Shown: positions 45,162 through 54,026, counted from the first letter of the stretch. The stretch: DNA of 64,000 bases from Klebsiella quasipneumoniae subsp. quasipneumoniae (GCF_020525925.1 NZ_CP084876.1:2604001-2668000); one strand, 5' to 3'. Notes: a model not told the origin generated them from the letters alone. Numbers and translations are program-made.

Positions 45162-46607
45162 ATGTCATTTATAACAAACCTGAACCAGCAACAGAGAAAA
45201 CGACTTCATCAGATCACCTTAGTGGCCACCTTCGGCGGCCTGCTTTTCGGTTACGACACTGGCGTTATCAACGGCGCCTTTTCCTCACTGAAGCAGTACA
45301 TGGCGCTGACCCCGACCACCGAAGGGCTGGTGATGAGCGTCCTGCTGGTCGGCGCCGCGCTGGGCAGCGTGTTTGGCGGCAAGTTTGCCGACTACTTCGG
45401 CCGGCGCAAATACTTACTCTTCCTCTCCTTTATCTTTCTCATCGGCGCCCTGCTTTCCGCCGCAGCTCCCGATATCACCACCCTGCTGATTGCCCGCGCC
45501 CTCCTGGGCTACGCCGTCGGCGGCGCCTCGGTTACCGCTCCGACCTTTATTTCTGAAGTGGCGCCCACCGAGATGCGCGGCAAGCTGACCGGCCTGAATG
45601 AAGTCGCCATCGTTATCGGCCAGCTGGCGGCGTTTGCCATTAACGCGATCATTGGCATCATCTGGGGCCATCTGCCGGACGTCTGGCGCTATATGCTGTT
45701 GGTGCAGGCGATCCCCGCTATCTGCCTGTTTGTTGGTATGTGGCGCGCGCCGGAAAGTCCGCGCTGGCTGATCAGCAAAAACCGCCACGAAGAAGCGCTG
45801 CATATTCTCAAACAGATCCGCCCGGCGGAACGCGCACAGAAAGAGTATGACGACATCTCCACCCTGATCAAAATTGAAGCCGGCAATAAGTACAGCACTC
45901 AGAACACCTTCACCACTATCCTCACAACGCCATGGATCCTCAAAATTTTGCTGGTGGGCATTACCTGGGCCGCACTGCAGCAAACCACCGGGGTGAACGT
46001 CATTATGTATTACGGTACGGAAATCCTGAGTGCCGCCGGCTTCTCAGAGCGTACCTCGCTGATCTGTAACGTGCTGAACGGTGTCTTCTCCGTCGGCGGT
46101 ATGCTGATTGGCGTGCTGTTCCTTGTCGACCGCTTCAAACGTAAGACGATCATCATCTACGGCTTCGCCATTATGGCTACGCTGCATCTGATTATCGCCG
46201 CGGTCGACTACACCCTGGTGGGCGATCTGAAAGCCACCGCTATCTGGCTGCTGGGCGCGCTGTTCGTCGGCGTGATGCAGGGCTCGATGGGCTTTATCAC
46301 CTGGGTGGTATTAGCTGAGCTGTTCCCGCTGAAATTCCGCGGACTGTCGATGGGGATCTCGGTATTTTTCATGTGGATCATGAACGCGGTAGTCAGCTAC
46401 CTGTTCCCGCTGCTGCAGGCGAAACTGGGCCTGGGGCCGGTCTTCTTCATCTTCGCGGCCATCAACTATTTGGCGATTCTGTTCGTGGTGTTCGCCCTGC
46501 CGGAGACCTCCAATAAATCGCTGGAGCAGTTAGAAGCAGAGCTGTCAGCGAATCATGAGGATAAAAAATCCACTCGTCTCACCAGGGAGGTTGGCTATGA
46601 TCGATAA
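45162..46607 (+). CDS. MFS sugar porter (IolT/XylE-like)
   Basis: About 481 residues, twelve membrane segments. LLFGYDTGVINGA, the GRRK loop, the PESPRWL signature, the QQTTGVNVIMYY segment and a C-terminal PETSNKSLEQ end are the sugar-porter hallmarks, closest in style to bacterial myo-inositol/pentose symporters. ATG 45162 follows AAAGGGAC. Its last codons overlap the start of an EIIA gene by 11 bases, an unusual pairing of a proton symporter with a PTS subunit. Confidence 0.87.
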   Translation: MSFITNLNQQQRKRLHQITLVATFGGLLFGYDTGVINGAFSSLKQYMALTPTTEGLVMSVLLVGAALGSVFGGKFADYFGRRKYLLFLSFIFLIGALLSAAAPDITTLLIARALLGYAVGGASVTAPTFISEVAPTEMRGKLTGLNEVAIVIGQLAAFAINAIIGIIWGHLPDVWRYMLLVQAIPAICLFVGMWRAPESPRWLISKNRHEEALHILKQIRPAERAQKEYDDISTLIKIEAGNKYSTQNTFTTILTTPWILKILLVGITWAALQQTTGVNVIMYYGTEILSAAGFSERTSLICNVLNGVFSVGGMLIGVLFLVDRFKRKTIIIYGFAIMATLHLIIAAVDYTLVGDLKATAIWLLGALFVGVMQGSMGFITWVVLAELFPLKFRGLSMGISVFFMWIMNAVVSYLFPLLQAKLGLGPVFFIFAAINYLAILFVVFALPETSNKSLEQLEAELSANHEDKKSTRLTREVGYDR

Positions 46608-47040
46608 CATCACGCTGGATAATCTGCACATCGGCTGCAAGGCCAGTAATAAAGCGGAAGTCATCGCCATGATTGGCGCGGAGTGTAAAGCCAAAGGCTA
46701 TGTCAATCAGGAGTGCGTTCACTTTCTGCTGGAGCGTGAACATCAGGTTTCCACTTTTTTGGGCAATGGCATCACCCTGCCGCATCTGCCGAAATCAGCG
46801 ACGGATATCATCCTCAAAACCGGGATTGAGATCTTTCAGTTTCCTGATGGCGTTATCTGGGATCGCGGCAACGTGATGTTTATTGCCATTGGCGTGATTG
46901 CGAAAGAGAAAGAGCATATTGACGTGCTCAAAGAAATTGCCTCGATATTCAGCGATGAGCTGATCGCGAATGCGCTGTCATTAATCTCTGACAAAAATGA
47001 CTTCCTGAAGATCCTCCAGCATAACGCACTGCCCCATTAA
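46597..47040 (+). CDS. Orphan PTS EIIA, mannitol/fructose type
   Basis: About 147 residues. The phospho-histidine lies in FLGNGITLPHLPKSA, matching the GIALPH-type site of mannitol/fructose EIIA domains; FIAIGVIAKEKEHIDVLKEIA is also typical. There is no EIIB or EIIC nearby. ATG 46597 has GGGAGG upstream inside the porter gene, and the frames overlap. It may regulate the porter or accept phosphate from HPr as a signal; both are inference. Confidence 0.85.
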   Translation: MIDNITLDNLHIGCKASNKAEVIAMIGAECKAKGYVNQECVHFLLEREHQVSTFLGNGITLPHLPKSATDIILKTGIEIFQFPDGVIWDRGNVMFIAIGVIAKEKEHIDVLKEIASIFSDELIANALSLISDKNDFLKILQHNALPH

Positions 47041-47050
47041 GTGCGCCACC

Positions 47051-47072
47051 GGCCGGGGCGCAGCCCCCGGCC
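47051..47072 (+). terminator. G+C-rich hairpin after EIIA
   Basis: GGCCGGGG pairs with CCCCGGCC around a six-base loop, ten bases after the EIIA stop. The T-run is weak. Confidence 0.6.
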
Positions 47073-47398
47073 CCTCCATTTATTGGTCTTGCAGCAAACA
47101 GACATTGCGAAAAATCTAATTTTCCCCGTTATCACGTCAATCACAATAATAACCGGGGAAATTAACGCATATTAAATTGCTATCATATCTATTTATTATG
47201 CGCCCCCTTATCTGATTCACTAAAATCACCAATAAAAACATAATCTTAAGCATCAAAATAGTGTTTTAACCTCTGTTTTGTCAATCAGGCTGCGAGTGCC
47301 TCGCGCCAGTAATTCCTGCGCTATCCCATTAGTTTTGATTTAAATCAATACCTCTTCCGTGGTTAAAATGCATTTTACAGCGCGATTATTTTGGCAAG
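47073..47398. other. A+T-rich intergenic region
   Basis: About 325 bases with the promoter of the following small genes. No gene seen. Confidence 0.4.
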
Positions 47399-47719
47399 GT
47401 GTATACGACATTGGTTTTACGATTTGGATATTTATTTAGCCGGCCCGCAAGCCTGTGGGGATGGCTGATGTGTAACGCGCTTAACGGTATCGCTATCGTC
47501 CTTTGCTTTCGCGGGATAAGCGTCGTGACAGGCTATCGTCAAGCGGTCTGGCAGGTCATCATCACGCTGGCTATTATTATATCGACCTGGTATAGCGCTA
47601 ATTATTTCGCCGCCCTGGAAGCGCGGCGCGACAGACGACGCTTTCTGCTGCTGGCCTGGGTGGTCATGACCATTCTGTTGAATTTCATTCACCTGAGCGG
47701 TGGTGAATACCGTTATTAA
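47399..47719 (+). CDS. Small membrane protein, three segments
   Basis: 106 residues with hydrophobic stretches at about 18-35, 48-65 and 83-98 (ASLWGWLMCNALNGIAIVL, VWQVIITLAIIISTW, FLLLAWVVMTILLNFIHL). I know no family. The GTG at 47399 or a TTG at 47411 could be the start; AAGG precedes both. It is followed within 12 bases by a second tiny membrane protein, so the two look like one unit. Confidence 0.5.
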   Translation: MYTTLVLRFGYLFSRPASLWGWLMCNALNGIAIVLCFRGISVVTGYRQAVWQVIITLAIIISTWYSANYFAALEARRDRRRFLLLAWVVMTILLNFIHLSGGEYRY

Positions 47720-47731
47720 AGGAGCATGCCC

Positions 47732-47872
47732 ATGACGCTGGCGATGCTGTGGGTGCTTATCACTCACCATAAAGGGCTCGCGCTCTTGCTGGTCGTGATA
47801 ATTGCACTGCTGTTTATTGCGCTTACCCCGCTGGTCAAAAAACTGCTGAGCACCCTTCACGATCGTTCCTGA
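47732..47872 (+). CDS. 46-residue single-span membrane peptide
   Basis: ATG 47732 follows AAAGGAG by eight bases, a strong site. It encodes MTLAMLWVLITHHKG, a long hydrophobic run (LALLLVVIIALLFIALTPLV) and a basic end (KKLLSTLHDRS). It is probably an inner-membrane small protein. A perfect terminator hairpin follows ten bases after the stop, which supports a real transcribed gene. Confidence 0.6.
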   Translation: MTLAMLWVLITHHKGLALLLVVIIALLFIALTPLVKKLLSTLHDRS

Positions 47873-47881
47873 CCTTTCTCC

Positions 47882-47905
47882 CATAGCCGCCAACAGGCGG
47901 CTATG
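47882..47905 (+). terminator. Terminator after the small membrane genes
   Basis: CATAGCCGCC pairs perfectly with GGCGGCTATG around AACA, followed by a mixed T-rich tail. Confidence 0.75.
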
Positions 47906-47978
47906 TCTTCTCCTGTTGGTCTGATTCCGCCACCATCCTCAGCGGCATGCCACCTGCTACTGCGCGCATAAAAAGAAA

Positions 47979-47993
47979 TGAGAACCATTATCA
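47979..47993. promoter_or_regulatory. Fur box before the esterase gene
   Basis: TGAGAACCATTATCA differs from the 7-1-7 Fur consensus TGATAATCATTATCA at two positions. It lies in the promoter region of the IroE-like esterase, so iron repression is expected. Confidence 0.75.
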
Positions 47994-48060
47994 ATGAAGC
48001 TATGCTAACGTGTCAGCCCAGGCAAAACGCCAGATGACAGAGAACAGGGGGACAGACGAG

Positions 48061-48996
48061 GTGAAGCAGGATTCAGGGATCATCACAGCGCGGCAGACGC
48101 ACGGATTGCTGACGCTGGCGATAGGCGCGCTCTTCTACAGCAGCGGCAGTTTCGCCCGGCCGGATCTGCAGCCGCTGGGACCGAATATTGCGGATAAAGG
48201 GTCAGCTTTCTATCATTTTACCCAGCGCCAGTACGACTCTGCCGATGGCGAACGCCATTACCGGGTGTGGACCGCGGTGCCGGATAAAGCGCCGCCGGCC
48301 GCCGGTTACCCGGTGCTGTATATGCTGGACGGCAACGCGGTGATGGATAAACTCAACGACGCGTTTCTGCAACAGCTCTCCGTCGCTTCCCCGCCGGTCA
48401 TCGTCGCTATTGGTTACCAGACGGCGCTGCCCTTCGATACCGCCGCCCGGGCCTGGGATTACACTCCGCCGCTGAAGACGCATGAACCTCGCGCCGGGAA
48501 AACCGCGCTGCCGCCGCGAAAAACCGGGGGCAACTATCTGTTTCGTCAGCTGCTGAGCGAAACGATGGTTCCGCAAACAGAAGCTAACCTGAAAATCGAT
48601 CCCCGCCAGCGCGCTATCTGGGGCCACTCTTACGGCGGACTGTTTGTACTCGACGCGTGGCGAAACCACTCCCTTTTCAGGATCTACTATTCTGCCAGCC
48701 CGTCGCTTGGCCAGGCGCAGACGTCTCCCCTGAAGGACACCCAGACCCTTGATGCCACCGCGTTTACCGGGACGTCCCTGTATCTGCTGGAAGGCGACGG
48801 AAAAGCCTCTGGCGAGCCCTCCGGGCATGAAGCCTCCCTGGGCGTACTGCGTCAGACCCAGCAGCAGCTGGCCAGCAACGGTCTGACGGTGCAATTCTGG
48901 CGCTACCCTGGCCTGACGCACGGTCAGATGTTCGAGGTCTCCCTGCGCGCGGCGCTGCTGCACCTTTCCGGGCAGCCTACGTTAGCGCATCAGTAA
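48061..48996 (+). CDS. Periplasmic IroE/BesA-like siderophore esterase
   Basis: About 311 residues from GTG 48061, which follows GGGGG by eight bases and opens a signal peptide (LLTLAIGALFYSSGSFA); GTG 48010 is an alternative. RPDLQPLGPNIADKGS after the cleavage site is close to the start of mature IroE. The nucleophile is in GHSYGGLF and the late histidine in GLTHGQMF. IroE-type enzymes linearise enterobactin or salmochelin in the periplasm. With the Fur box upstream, a role in iron uptake is likely, although no siderophore genes adjoin it. Confidence 0.85.
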   Translation: MKQDSGIITARQTHGLLTLAIGALFYSSGSFARPDLQPLGPNIADKGSAFYHFTQRQYDSADGERHYRVWTAVPDKAPPAAGYPVLYMLDGNAVMDKLNDAFLQQLSVASPPVIVAIGYQTALPFDTAARAWDYTPPLKTHEPRAGKTALPPRKTGGNYLFRQLLSETMVPQTEANLKIDPRQRAIWGHSYGGLFVLDAWRNHSLFRIYYSASPSLGQAQTSPLKDTQTLDATAFTGTSLYLLEGDGKASGEPSGHEASLGVLRQTQQQLASNGLTVQFWRYPGLTHGQMFEVSLRAALLHLSGQPTLAHQ

Positions 48997-49029
48997 CGAT
49001 CCCGCGCCCACCAGCCAACGGCGGGTGCG

Positions 49030-50685
49030 TTAATTCTGCCGTGGCAGATGTTTAACATCGACCGGCTCGCCGAACAGAAAGCCCTGCATTTCGTCGCATC
49101 CCTCTTCTTCGAGGATTTGCCGTTGCCCTTCGGTTTCTACCCCTTCGGCGATAAGCGGGGTATTGATTGAGTTGCCCAGCGAGATAATCGCCCGCACGAA
49201 CGAGCGAACCTGAGGATTGCTCTCCACATCCTGCATAAAGCTACGGTCGAGCTTGATGACGTCGAAATGAAAATCGCGCAGCATGCTCAGGGAAGAGTAA
49301 CCGGTGCCGAAGTCATCCAGCGCAATACTGATGCCCATCTTTTGCAGATGATGCAGCACGCTGAACGCCAGCTGTTTATTGATGATAAACGCCGTCTCCG
49401 TCACTTCAAATTCCAGCAGGCTAACCGGATAAGCGGTTCGCATCAGGATCTCGCGGACTTTTTCGATAAAGCTGCGGTGACGCAACTGTACCGGTGAGAT
49501 ATTGACTGAGATTTTTTTATTCAGCCGATTATCCAGTGATTCGCTGCATACCTGCTCCAGTACCCAGTAGCCTAATGGCACAATACCGCCACTCTCTTCG
49601 GCGATGGGAATAAACACCTCCGGCGGGATAGCCCCCAGCTGCGGATGCTGCCAGCGCAACAGCGCTTCATAACCGGTGATGCGACGATCTTTAATGTTGC
49701 GGATCGCCTGATAGTGAAGCGAAAACTCCCCCGCCTGAATACCGCGGCGGATGTCGGCGGCCATCATATTCCGCTGCCGCGTCTTGTCGTCCATCTCACG
49801 TTCGTACCAGCAAATCTTGTGGTCGAGACTGCTCTTTGCCCGATACATGGCCAGATCGGAATTGCTCAGTACCGTATTAATATCCGTCCCGTCCTCCGGG
49901 TAGACGGAGATACCTATGCTGGCGGAGAGGATCACTTCCGTCGCGGCAAACGTCTGCTTACCGCTGAAGCAGTGCCAGAGACGGGTGGCAAAGGCGTCCA
50001 CTTCGCTTTCATCGGCAAAAGGTTTGACGGCCACAAACTCATCGCCGCCGAAGCGGGCGACCATCTCCTCCTTCTGCAGCGTTTTCAGCACGGCGCCTGC
50101 CACGCGCTGCAGCAGCTGATCGCCAATAAGATGGCCCTGCAGATCGTTAATCTCTTTAAACTTATCTAAATCGATGGTGAAAACGGCAAAGCGGCGGGCG
50201 TCATTACCGGTGATCAGCTTTTCCACCCGCTCAAAGAACTCCACCCGATTGGGTAAACCGGTCAGCGCATCGTAGCGCGCCATCCACGCGATGCGGTCAT
50301 TGATCGCCTTCTGTTCGCTGATGTCGCGGGTAATTTTGGCAAAGCCCAGCAGGTTATGTTGTTCATCGCGGATGGCATCGATCATGACATGCGCCCAGAA
50401 CCGGGAGCCATCTTTACGATACCGCCAGCCTTCGCCTTCAAACTGGCTGCTACGCAGGGCAATTTGCAGATTTTTTGCCGGCACCCCGGAGAGCTGTTCG
50501 GCTTCGCTATAGAAGAGACCGAAGTAGCGACCGACGATCTCGTCGCTCAGGTACCCTTTTGCCCGGCGGGCGCCCTCGTTCCAGCTGATGACCGTCCCAT
50601 CGGCGCTCAACATATAGATGGCATAATCTTTAACACTTTCAATAAAGTGGCGATAGGCAATGTCCGTCAGGTGATCGTTACTCAT
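49030..50685 (-). CDS. PAS-GGDEF-EAL c-di-GMP signalling protein
   Basis: About 551 residues. The PAS domain (residues 1-125; GTVISWNEGARRAKGY) is followed by a GGDEF domain with an intact RFGGDEFVA active site, then an EAL domain (YEALLRW, ENISP-like VNISPVQL, DDFGTGYSS, AEGVETE). Both active sites look complete, so it may synthesise or degrade c-di-GMP depending on the PAS signal. No membrane segment, hence cytosolic. It lies a few kilobases from a fimbrial operon, a frequent c-di-GMP target. Confidence 0.92.
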   Translation of the reverse strand: MSNDHLTDIAYRHFIESVKDYAIYMLSADGTVISWNEGARRAKGYLSDEIVGRYFGLFYSEAEQLSGVPAKNLQIALRSSQFEGEGWRYRKDGSRFWAHVMIDAIRDEQHNLLGFAKITRDISEQKAINDRIAWMARYDALTGLPNRVEFFERVEKLITGNDARRFAVFTIDLDKFKEINDLQGHLIGDQLLQRVAGAVLKTLQKEEMVARFGGDEFVAVKPFADESEVDAFATRLWHCFSGKQTFAATEVILSASIGISVYPEDGTDINTVLSNSDLAMYRAKSSLDHKICWYEREMDDKTRQRNMMAADIRRGIQAGEFSLHYQAIRNIKDRRITGYEALLRWQHPQLGAIPPEVFIPIAEESGGIVPLGYWVLEQVCSESLDNRLNKKISVNISPVQLRHRSFIEKVREILMRTAYPVSLLEFEVTETAFIINKQLAFSVLHHLQKMGISIALDDFGTGYSSLSMLRDFHFDVIKLDRSFMQDVESNPQVRSFVRAIISLGNSINTPLIAEGVETEGQRQILEEEGCDEMQGFLFGEPVDVKHLPRQN

Positions 50686-50982
50686 GGTACAGCGCTCTCT
50701 GTGGCTCGGTCGTGGCAAAACGCATTAGATATAACAGAATCACGCCCATAATGAATACAAGGTTAAGGTGTTTTATGGTCGCCTTTCCGGCCCGGGCATG
50801 CGCCGACCGCGCGGTGCATACGCCTGTTAAGCGTAGTGGACCTGGCCATCTTCCGGAGTGACAAACTCGGCGATTTTCGCACTTAGGTCGCCCACTAATA
50901 GTTACTTTTATTGATTAAAAAGTTTGATTGAAAGAATAAATAAAAGGAGTAATGTTAATAATACTTTCTATGGAGGTTAAAT

Positions 50983-51231
50983 ATGTTGCGTGATTATTTA
51001 AAAGTGGAAAAAGAAGATCGCCTGGTTGAACAACAGAGTCGTCATGACAATAGTCAGCATTATTCTTCGGTGACCGAATGGGTTATTTTAAGTAAAGATG
51101 GCCAGCGTAAAGGTCGGGTATCCCTGTTTGACCGCTTCACCACCCGCCGCTCCTGGAGCGACAGCTTCCGCATTACGCAGTTCGATAATGCGGGTAAAGT
51201 GGTGGTGGATAAACTCACTGACGCGCTGTAA
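50983..51231 (+). CDS. Unassigned 82-residue protein
   Basis: I do not recognise this gene. It starts at ATG 50983 with AGGAGT-like sequence somewhat upstream and GGAGG just ahead. It is charged and soluble, with a beta-rich middle (SSVTEWVILSKDGQRKGRVSLF) and a DAGKVVVDKL-like strand. A small hairpin (TCTCCCG/CGGGAGA, 51233-51260) follows directly, supporting an independent transcript. Confidence 0.55.
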   Translation: MLRDYLKVEKEDRLVEQQSRHDNSQHYSSVTEWVILSKDGQRKGRVSLFDRFTTRRSWSDSFRITQFDNAGKVVVDKLTDAL

Positions 51232-51404
51232 ATCTCCCGGATTCCCGGCCTGACGGGAGAATATTCATACGCAAAATTAACACCTGCATAAAATATATTG
51301 ATGCGTCGCCATCATGTTATTTTCATTCCGCATACTGATAACCTAATGGGTAATTTTCGCCATGGTAAACAGCGCGAATTTTTAACCCGCACACATGCTG
51401 AAAA

Positions 51405-51429
51405 ATAAGCCCGCCGGTCGGGCTTTTTT
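51405..51429. terminator. Bidirectional rho-independent terminator
   Basis: AAGCCCG pairs with CGGGCTT around CCGGT; A-rich on the left, a run of T on the right. Confidence 0.8.
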
Positions 51430-51484
51430 GCATGGTGTTCGCCGCCCAGTCCACAAAATGCCAGGGACATCCCGCGCTGGATGG

Positions 51485-51510
51485 TATACGATACATATAC
51501 GAATCATATA
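51485..51510. promoter_or_regulatory. TATACGA direct repeats before the ParD-like gene
   Basis: TATACGA occurs at 51485 and 51496, one helical turn apart, followed by a related TCATATA. The repeats overlap the expected promoter and are suited to autoregulation by the ParD-like protein. Confidence 0.45.
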
Positions 51511-51522
51511 TGGATTGTTGCT

Positions 51523-51741
51523 ATGGGAATCGTCAAAATCTCCGATCTGCTGCACGATGACATTCGTGATGCCAGCAAAGCCATGTCCCGCTCCGTCAAT
51601 GCGCAGGCGGAATACTGGATCCGTCTGGGCATGATGAGCGAACTCTACCCCGAGCTTAACCACCAGCAGATCAAACTGCTGATGCTGAAATCCGGCTCTG
51701 ACCGTCTGCTGGAGGTGATCAATGCCATCAATAATCATTAA
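51523..51741 (+). CDS. ParD-like antitoxin-type DNA-binding protein
   Basis: 72 residues from ATG 51523. MGIVKISDLLHDDIRDASKAMSRSVNAQAEYWIRLG is a ribbon-helix-helix segment (beta strand VKIS, then two helices), as in ParD-like antitoxins. No ParE or other known toxin follows; instead the gene overlaps a methionine aminopeptidase gene by 20 bases. Either it is an autoregulator of that enzyme or an antitoxin that lost its toxin. Confidence 0.8.
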   Translation: MGIVKISDLLHDDIRDASKAMSRSVNAQAEYWIRLGMMSELYPELNHQQIKLLMLKSGSDRLLEVINAINNH

Positions 51742-52504
51742 AACCGCCGATGAGCTCGCGCGCCAGCGTCATGCCGGCCAGCTTCTGGCATCGGTGTTTG
51801 CCATGCTGGATACCTTTATCGTTCCCGGCGTGACGACGATGGAAATCAACGATCGAGTGGAAGATTTTATCGTCAACCAGCTGCACGCCCGACCGGCCAG
51901 CAAGGGGCAATACGACTTTCCCTATGTGTTGAACACCTCGATTAACGACGTGGTCTGCCATGGGATCCCCAAGGCGACCGAGCATCTGCGCTCCGGGATG
52001 ATCGTTAACGTCGATATTACCCTCGAGAAAGCGGGCATGATCGCTGACTCCAGTAAGATGTACCTGATAGGCGACGTTTCCCCGCTGGCCCGCCGGCTGG
52101 TAAAGACCACCTATGAAGCGATGTGGAAAGGCATTGAGGTGGTAAAACCTGGCGCGACGCTGGGCGACATCGGCCATGCCATTCAGCGCTGGGTCGAGGA
52201 CCATGGCTACAGCGTGGTCAGAGAATACTGCGGTCACGGCGTCGGTCAGGAAATGCATGAAGAGCCGCAGGTGCTGCACTACGGCAGGCCCGGGGAAGGC
52301 GCCGTGCTGCGGGAAGGCATGGTATTCACTATTGAACCGATGGTGAACCAGGGCGACAGTCGTATCAAGACCAAAAAGGATGGCTGGACGGTGGTCACCC
52401 GCGATAAAAAACTCTCCGCGCAGTGGGAGCACACCGTGGCGGTGACCGCCAACGGTTTTGAGGTATTGACGCTGCGCGACGACGAGCAGTCGCGGATCCG
52501 CTGA
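51722..52504 (+). CDS. map: Type I methionine aminopeptidase, second copy
   Basis: 260 residues. The five metal ligands are complete: D98 and D109 (VDITLEKAGMIAD), H172 (GHGVGQEMHEEPQ), E205 (FTIEP) and E236 (QWEHTVAV). It removes N-terminal methionine. The housekeeping map gene normally lies next to rpsB, so this is an additional copy. The start overlaps the ParD-like gene and is served by GGAGGTGATC, nearly a full anti-Shine-Dalgarno match, so translation is probably high and coupled. Confidence 0.88.
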   Translation: MPSIIIKTADELARQRHAGQLLASVFAMLDTFIVPGVTTMEINDRVEDFIVNQLHARPASKGQYDFPYVLNTSINDVVCHGIPKATEHLRSGMIVNVDITLEKAGMIADSSKMYLIGDVSPLARRLVKTTYEAMWKGIEVVKPGATLGDIGHAIQRWVEDHGYSVVREYCGHGVGQEMHEEPQVLHYGRPGEGAVLREGMVFTIEPMVNQGDSRIKTKKDGWTVVTRDKKLSAQWEHTVAVTANGFEVLTLRDDEQSRIR

Positions 52505-52729
52505 GCATCTTCCCTTTCTGTATGACGGTGGGCCGCTTTCTGATCCCGGTGCTCGCCTGGGAGCCAGACGATACCTGGTTCTGCCGCCGGATGGCGGCAA
52601 TAATTATTTCCATGAATGGTTTTCTGCACGCGCGTCTCCCGGATGTGACGGCTGACGCGCGGATACACTGCACAACGGTTTACCTTTTACCTTCAGCATC
52701 CGCTTACCCTTCATCACGTCTATCCCGCC

Positions 52730-53017
52730 TTAGCGATAGCGAATAATAACATCTGCTTCACTATGCTGCGCATTTCGCCAGTGAATACTGACCTCACCGC
52801 GATTGTCCGGCATGGCATAGCCAGGGCGGTTGTCTGTCGTGGCGATCTGTTCCGGTGAATGGTACTGACACGAAACATCGATACGATCGCGCTGCGGAGC
52901 GATAAGACAGGCTGGATTGATGACCCGCCCTGAAAAATGAACCTGACCGGAAAGCGCAGCAGAGGACGCCTGCGGCGCCAGACACAGACATAACAGAGCG
53001 AGACGGAGCGGAGACAT
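52730..53017 (-). CDS. Short fimbrial-like secreted protein
   Basis: 95 residues. A signal peptide (MSPLRLALLCLCLAPQASSA) is followed by ALSGQVHFSGRVINPACLI, the beginning of a type 1-like pilin domain with its first cysteine, then SCQYHSPEQIAT with the second. It ends in a beta strand (DVIIRYR) at roughly half the usual pilin length. It is on the opposite strand from the fimbrial operon, 445 bases away. It may be an orphan or reduced pilin. Confidence 0.65.
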   Translation of the reverse strand: MSPLRLALLCLCLAPQASSAALSGQVHFSGRVINPACLIAPQRDRIDVSCQYHSPEQIATTDNRPGYAMPDNRGEVSIHWRNAQHSEADVIIRYR

Positions 53018-53462
53018 AGCAATCTTCCTTGATAGCGGGTGGCACTGCGCGGCACAGCATCGTTTCTGTGCCATACAATCTGCGGCTTCCTGCCGTCACT
53101 CCACGCTACTGCAAAATAGCGGCGCCGTAAATGGTTATTACGGGCCACCCGGTCATCTGCCGGGAATAACAGCTACTTTTCGCAAAAGTTTGCCGGAATA
53201 GTTACCACTCCCGGAAATAATTCATTATATGCATGGGCCTCTTTTTAATATTTGGTAAGATTATACTTACACTAAAAAATAAATAATGTTACAGCTTAAC
53301 ACATCTTATCAATGGGCCTTTACGATGTTCTCCGTATAATCCCGCCCCCGACGGTAATATACATTAGCGATGCTTACCGTTTTTTGTGAACAGAAATAAT
53401 AAACATGCTTTAAAAATGTTAAGCGCTTTTATTAACTTGTGATTATTTAATAAGGTTTGAGT
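53018..53462. other. Fimbrial operon promoter region
   Basis: About 445 bases, A+T-rich from 53200. No flanking inverted repeats of a fimS-like switch were recognised, and no recombinase gene is nearby. No gene seen. Confidence 0.45.
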
Positions 53463-54026
53463 ATGAAAGAAAAAGGCACCCTGCTGGTTGTTGGTTCACT
53501 GCTGGCCTTAAGTCTGGCTACTGTGACCACTGCCCACGCGGCGGGCACACTGAATTTCACTGGTAAAATTATTAACGAGTCCTGCCAGATCGCTAATAAC
53601 GGTGGCGATGTTAATGTCGATTTTGGCAACGTCGATATTTCAGCGCTGAAATCACATGAAGCGAAAACCGCAGAAACACCGTTTACCATCAACCTGACCG
53701 GCTGCCCGCTGGCACAGAACATCAGTATCAGCCTGGAGGGTACCCCGGACACCAACGCTAACGGCACCAGCGCCGCCGTGCTGGCGCTCTCCGACGCTGC
53801 AGATACCGCCAAAGGTGTGGGCATTGAAGTCTTCTCTTCCCCTGACGGCTCGACGGAAGGTACTCAGCTGACCTTTGACAAGCAGAGCAAAACAGCGGTT
53901 TCGCAAGCCGACGAAAACGGTGATATTGCATTTAACTTTATTGCCGATCTGAAAAGCGATTCCTCACAGGATGTAACTGCCGGCAATATTAATGCTACGG
54001 CCAATATTGATATTGTATATGAATAG
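53463..54026 (+). CDS. Major fimbrial subunit
   Basis: 187 residues. Signal peptide with cleavage after TTAHA, then GTLNFTGKIINESCQI and the cysteine partner in NLTGCPLAQ, the standard FimA-type disulphide. The C-terminal beta strand ends ANIDIVYE, with the penultimate Tyr used by chaperone-usher pili. ATG 53463 has AAGG upstream. First gene of a four-gene operon (pilin, chaperone, usher, adhesin). Confidence 0.9.
   Translation: MKEKGTLLVVGSLLALSLATVTTAHAAGTLNFTGKIINESCQIANNGGDVNVDFGNVDISALKSHEAKTAETPFTINLTGCPLAQNISISLEGTPDTNANGTSAAVLALSDAADTAKGVGIEVFSSPDGSTEGTQLTFDKQSKTAVSQADENGDIAFNFIADLKSDSSQDVTAGNINATANIDIVYE

Noticed and set aside
53018..53462. Invertible fim-type promoter switch
   Set aside because: No flanking inverted repeats were found and there is no recombinase gene nearby.
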